From positions 3,038,001 to 3,102,000 of the forward strand of contig CADCSX010000023.1 of assembly GCA_902805475.1 (NCBI GenBank): a stretch of 64,000 nucleotides of DNA, read 5' to 3'. Source of the DNA: Entonaema liquescens. Taxonomy: Eukaryota > Ascomycota > Sordariomycetes > Xylariales > Xylariaceae. The notes under the pieces are model-generated. The model was given only the letters and a program-made list of their open reading frames with translations. It did no database searches and had not been told where the DNA came from. This document shows, one piece after another, positions 59,485 to 64,000 of this stretch. Within the stretch, counting starts at the first letter, position 1. Each line of letters begins with the position of its first letter. The position numbers and the translations under genes are program-made.

Positions 59485-61360
59485 TTACTTTACGCCCCAG
59501 CCATTTTCTAATAGACAAGTGGCTTCTTCAAGTGTCAATCCCGCTGTCTCCGGATATATCTTCCAGACGGCATACCAACCAACAGCGCAAACCACACCAT
59601 ATAAGCCGAATGTTAACGAAGGAGTTAACAAATCCATCCTGCTATAAGTTAGTTTTACAATATAAAACAGATCGTAGGTTACGCTATGAATTTCGTGGTA
59701 GAAGGACACGTAATTGGGAAGCGACTGGTTACTTACTGTAGCGAAGGCTTCAATGTTAGTAGGTTAAACTTCAATAGAAAAAAATCAATATTATAGTTGT
59801 TTCAATGTTCAGTACGTACCAAGGGCAAGAATGTCAACCCAACAATAAAATTGGCCAACCAATTGGTAGACGTCGCTAGTCCACTGCCAAGTGAGCGCAC
59901 GTTGAGAGGGAAAAGCTCACTTTGCATCCATGGTACGTTGCCAAGTCCGAGCGCGTAAGCCGCAACATACAACATTATACTTACTAAAATGATAACAGCA
60001 GCACCTCGCGACGATATCGAAGAGACATCGGCAACAACGGGCGCACCGTCACCAGTGCTGGTATCACCAGACGGTAGTTTAATCAAGCTGAAACCAAATG
60101 CTGATAGCAAAAGGCCAATTACCATGAAGGGTAGAGAGTATAACAAGATCCTCCTGCGACCAATGCGGTCGATTAAGAGCAATGCGAATACGGTGAAAAC
60201 AAAGTTTGTGGCGGCGACCGTTAGCGAAGTGAGCGTCGGAACCGAAAACCCCAGCATGGTGAATATGGTGGCAGAAAAATACATTAAGGAGTTCTTCGCT
60301 GTTAGCTAAAGTAGGCGATATAGGAGGGATATAATGACTCACAAAACCGCAAAGCTGTTGTAACCCCTGAAGTAAGCAAGCAATGACCAGTGCCCGCCGG
60401 TTTTTCGGAACGTTGAGAAGCTCATTCCATCCCTTAAGCCATGTACTACCGGACTTCCCTCCGTTATTAACCAATGCCATATTACCCTGCTCTTCCCTAA
60501 GCTCCCTCTCAATATCTTTCACGACGCTATCGATTAACCTGCGAGCCGACGGGTCATAGCCTAGCGTCTTTTCGATGACGCGCCGAGCATCCGCAGACCT
60601 CCCCGCTTTCACTAACCAACGGGGAGTATCGGGCATGAACAACAAAAGGAGGCATTGTAACGCAGCTGGTAGAGCCCCTAAGCCGACCATCCATCTCCAT
60701 CCGGTAGAAGGGTCGCCGTTTTCAGCGAATATCCATCCAATAATGTAAGCCACGACTTGCCCAGCAGTGATAGATAGTACGTTCATTGTCACGAGCATAC
60801 CACGATAGGCTGGTGGAGCCAGCTCAGCAATATATAACGGTGTCACGAAACTCGCGGCACCTACGGCGGCTCCAACTATCGAACGCCCAAGGACCATGCC
60901 CGACACAGTAAAGCTCATAGCCTGAACCACGGCTCCGAACACAAAGAGTAAGTCCGACAAGAGGATAACGGGCTTTCGGCCCAAATAATCAGCAAGAATG
61001 GATGAGATTGGTGACAAGATGAGAGCGAACAGTGCCGTGCATGACGTGATGAGAGATTTATCGAGGGAAGTTAACACCCTATCAGAAAGTGAAGTGCCTA
61101 TCGACACTAGAGTAGCCGATATTACACCCGTATCATCTTTCAAGGTATAAGTAACTGTATAGAATATTGAAGGTATGATACTCACATCCAAATAAGAGCC
61201 CGCTGATACAAGCGGACAGAGTTAAGAGCCATATGAAAACTCCCGGACGACCAGCGGGCCATTCAATTATCGTATTTGTTCCTTCGCCATCTGAGCGTAG
61301 TTCGTCTTCTAACTCATCCTCCTGATGCGACAACAGGGGAGCCTCTGCAGGGCTTACCAT
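59485..61360 (-). CDS. MFS sugar/inositol-type transporter
   Basis: Exons are inferred at 61360-61186, 61136-60343, 60293-59820, 59747-59737 and 59638-59485, giving about 535 aa. Sugar-porter signatures are present: SGLLFGYDTGVIS in helix 1, ADYLGRKPVILLSD, LGRSIVGAAVG with PLYIAELAP, PDTPRWLVKAGR, LLQGLQQLCGFNSLMYFSATIF, DRIGRRRILLY, and PETAGLTLEEA near the end. This pattern is closest to the myo-inositol/polyol branch, so an H+-coupled uptake role at the plasma membrane is likely; the substrate is inferred. The join after FLPL needs a very small exon. An 11-nt exon (CCTTCGCTACA) keeps phase, and a 32-nt version with an upstream acceptor is also in phase, so this part is uncertain. It is followed downstream on the same strand by no other transporter. 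Confidence 0.87.
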
Positions 61361-61771
61361 GTTAAGATGTTAAGATACCACAGGTGCTAATTGTTATCGC
61401 ATTAATCCATACTCATGGTAGTAAGTTCCCATGAGAGTCCTCGTCGTATCTAATATGAGACTTTTCGTAGTTCGCCTTTAGACTCTAAGTGTTACAAGAA
61501 AAAAGGTTAAAGCGATACTTATGATTTGTAGTTGACAACGCGATGTCAGCGGCCCGGCTAATATTCGGAATTCAAAGCTCCCAGGGCCGAAAGCTGCTGT
61601 GTGACAAGACTCGGTACCTATAGTGACCTGTGCTTTAGGTACCTCCTTGTCTACCATGAACCTGCCTCGAATAAGTCAAGTCATATTACAATGTCAACAA
61701 ACTATTTATTAACATAGATCTTACATAGTACAACTCGACTTATATACAACAAAGTAATATTTACATCATAT
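61361..61771. other. Intergenic, sugar-transporter promoter and RGS-gene 3' flank
   Basis: 411 bp, no gene seen. Confidence 0.5.
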
Positions 61772-63236
61772 TTAAAACATATTACCAGAAGGTATCAGTA
61801 CTGAACCGACAGACAATACCACCACTAAGAAACTTGCCCATAATAACGAAGTAAAGACCACCTTATCTTGCAAAGCTCTCAGGTGTTTGTTGTGGTTCAC
61901 CACGGAGACATCAAAGACCTTTTCCTGGAACGGCTTCCGTTGATATAATTCAAACCGCGAATCCCTTGATAAATTATCATCAAGGCCAATGATTTGCGTA
62001 ATCTCCTTGGCGGTAGAGTCGTCTCTAGTCGTATCTTGCATCTCGTATTCGGGGGAGCTTTTGCAAATTCCCATTTCCATCTGTTCAATCTTTGCTTCCG
62101 GATCCTCACTCTCGGCGACTTGCTCCCATGGGCGTAACTGTCTCTGCCGATTCATATAGAGCGTGATACTTATCCCGCGTCCTTCAATCAATAGGATATA
62201 AATCCCAAGATACCACAAAGGTACAGTATACAGTCGGCTTAGACGACTGGCTGTGGAAAGAATGAGAACTATGTTGAGTATAGTAGCCAGGACTATCAAA
62301 ACAGTACCCAACACCCTGGCGCATAGAATCCGTGGAGAATTGATGTTGCAAGTGCTCCATCGGATGAAATTCGGATGGCTATGTCTTCGCAACTCCGTCT
62401 CGGCTAAGAGGAATACCAAAAGAAAGCTGGATGGCTATGTCTTCGCAACTCCGTCTCGGCTAAGAGGAATACCAAAAGAAAGCTGGATGGGTGTGTAGTA
62501 TGTTGCAATGCGTGGAAACAAGCAGTTCGCTCTTCGTATGTGAGTTTTAATCTCCGTGGCCCGGAAATCGATATATATCGACGAACTACTTGTGTGACTT
62601 CGTCTCGGAAAGGCTGCGCTGAGACTTTCTTGAAATTAGCAATAGACCAGCTCAGGGGTTTTGCTTTCGCTCACAAGGTTGCCATCGCCGCTCATCTTGA
62701 GCTTCCTCCTTTATGGCAAACGAAAGAGCTACCGCTTGGGGCTTTGAGAAACTGATATCTACGCCGGCCTTAGATTCTGGCTCGCTGACTGGCTCGCTGA
62801 CCGGTATAGCGACTTCTATTATCGGTGGCGTATCTTCATTCATACTTGTGAGGGTCTGGTTTAACTCTTCCACCCTTTCGCTAAGTTTTGCTGGTCGTAA
62901 GCGTGAATTAAGAAGTGCCCTCTTCCCTAGACCCCAAGCCGGTGACCGTTCGCTCTTATCCCTAGGTAGCTGAGCCCACCTCTCGACATAGTCACAATAC
63001 CATAGGAAAAACTGAAGATTCTCTGCGCTTCGCTCTATGTATATCAGATAGTCCATAAAGTCGTCCAAGGAGCATGGCTTGTATGCACATTAGTGCCACA
63101 CATAGATCTTATTATCGCGTATACTAACCGAACGTGACTTGCCCCTGATGATATTTCCAAATGATAGCTCCGCCGGGATCTCTCTCTTGAATATTTTTCT
63201 GTTCTTTGAGTACGGAATATATATTGTTTTCCCCAT
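61772..63236 (-). CDS. RGS-domain membrane protein (Rax1/RgsB-like), frame broken by a 56-bp tandem duplication
   Basis: Exons are inferred at 63236-63129, 63077-62675 and 62624-61772. The N-terminus LSFGNIIRGKSRS|PCSLDDFMDYL and IERSAENLQFFLWYCDY starts the RGS fold. SAQPFRDEVTQVVRRYIS and ALQHTTHPSSFLL complete it after a divergent insert. RRHSHPNFIRWSTCN precedes two or three membrane helices (VLGTVLIVLATILNIVLIL, VPLWYLGIYILLI, FTSLLWASFLVVVLSVGSVL). RGS plus C-terminal membrane segments recalls yeast Rax1 and Aspergillus RgsB. A perfect 56-bp direct duplication (62373-62484) shifts the frame so that translation from 63236 stops at 62406-62404 after about 243 aa, removing the membrane part. 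With one copy removed the frame runs to 61772. A 74-nt splice with a poor donor could bypass it, but this is unlikely. Confidence 0.82.
62373..62484. repeat. Perfect 56-bp tandem duplication in the RGS gene
   Basis: 62373-62428 and 62429-62484 are identical, followed by six bases of a third copy. 56 is not a multiple of three, so the duplication disrupts the reading frame. Confidence 0.95.
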
Positions 63237-64000
63237 CGCGTCATTAATTTGGATCCTGGAGCCGGTGTTATAATAAAAAGAGCGAAGGTATGCTATAGTA
63301 TATCAAATTACGACCTAGAACTTCTATGCCCTTCTTCGATGTCGTCTAACGCTCCGTTTATGTAACCAAATAAATGAGATTTTCTCATCCCAGGAAACAT
63401 ATATAGAGATTGACAGATGGCCTAGAATTCAGAAGTTCTACGTAACACAACAGTCCAATAAACAGGGAAAAGGGGCAACTCTATATTACCTATCTAGACC
63501 AGGAAACAACATTTTTCATTGGCTACATAATATTGACTACATCCTATACATTATTCTACTTTGCAGCTTACTACCGGCTTCACGGAGCTCTCGTTGTCGA
63601 GGAGCTCCCGGAAGGAAAAAAGTCCGCACATCGAAAGTTGCCCCTCACGTCCTGGGGCCACTCTTGTACATGGAATAAATGACATACCACCCCTAGATCT
63701 AACCGAAACACAAGGTTCCATACATCTCATAGACATTACATCCTTGTCTGGTCACATCGAGACGCAACCAACCTTAATTCGACCGCAAAGAATTTTGCAT
63801 AGTAGATCAGACTAAATTGCGACCAGTTAACAAAATGTGAGCTCTCTAGGATCCTTATACATCATTCTCCATAAACTCGACATCTACGCTTATATTTTCT
63901 TAATGTGTGTTCAATTGTGTGGCTCTCTTTGTGAAATATCAACATACTAGGAGTCTAAGCTATTTCCATACTTTCCTCGTAGAAAAGTAAAACTGACATG
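63237..64000. other. Window end, RGS-gene promoter region
   Basis: AT-leaning sequence without a recognised gene. Two overlapping short frames near 63551-63815 are on opposite strands and not protein-like. Confidence 0.45.

Noticed and set aside
55115..63236. Secondary-metabolite or nutrient cluster formed by two MFS transporters, RGS and GFA genes
   Set aside because: No biosynthetic core enzyme or pathway regulator is present, and the genes belong to unrelated functions.
1..64000. CRISPR array, bacterial operon or phage
   Set aside because: No spaced direct repeats; introns and gene families are fungal throughout.

Overview
The window looks like nuclear DNA of a filamentous ascomycete, most likely a Sordariomycete. 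Genes are interrupted by introns of about 50-120 bp with GTAAGT/GTATGT donors and CTAAC-type branch points. Intergenic spacers are long and rich in CCTACCTA/GTACCTA words. Proteins such as FacA, Cyc8, RFC5 and GH51 read like filamentous-fungal orthologues. An order such as Xylariales is only a guess. I see no CRISPR array, operon, virus, rRNA or tRNA gene.

Layout: 0-9.5 kb holds an SDR-like protein (+), the CCCH protein Tma46 (-), OST4 (+), an ALY/Yra1 mRNA-export adaptor with an 844-nt intron (+), and an ACC-synthase-like aminotransferase (-). 11-22.5 kb holds RFC5 (+), cytosolic acetyl-CoA synthetase (+) and an ADAM metalloprotease (+). 23-34 kb holds a small unknown protein (-), an intracellular GH51 arabinofuranosidase (+), a Sif2/TBL1-type LisH-WD40 protein (-) and a TMEM115-like Golgi membrane protein (+). 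34.7-40.6 kb is gene-poor and carries an AT-rich MITE-like element with long inverted termini. 40.6-52.2 kb holds the Cyc8/Ssn6 corepressor (+), ribosomal protein uL3 (+), a decayed stretch, a NuiA-type nuclease inhibitor-like protein (+) and anthranilate synthase I (+). 53-63.3 kb holds a GFA-family zinc protein (-), two MFS transporters (-) and an RGS-domain membrane protein (-) interrupted by a 56-bp tandem duplication.

The genes are ordinary housekeeping and accessory loci and do not form a pathway cluster. Two themes recur. Chromatin-level control of transcription is represented by the Cyc8 corepressor and the Set3C-type Sif2. RNA and translation factors are represented by Yra1, Tma46 and uL3.

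The most interesting items are the putatively mitochondrial NuiA-like protein with a GC-AG intron, the very long Yra1 intron (yeast YRA1 autoregulates through one), the MITE-like element, the duplication-broken RGS gene, and single-base frameshifts in RFC5 and GH51 that may be real or assembly errors. I found no convincing new defence or biosynthetic system. All exon joins were inferred by eye from splice signals and protein-family continuity.
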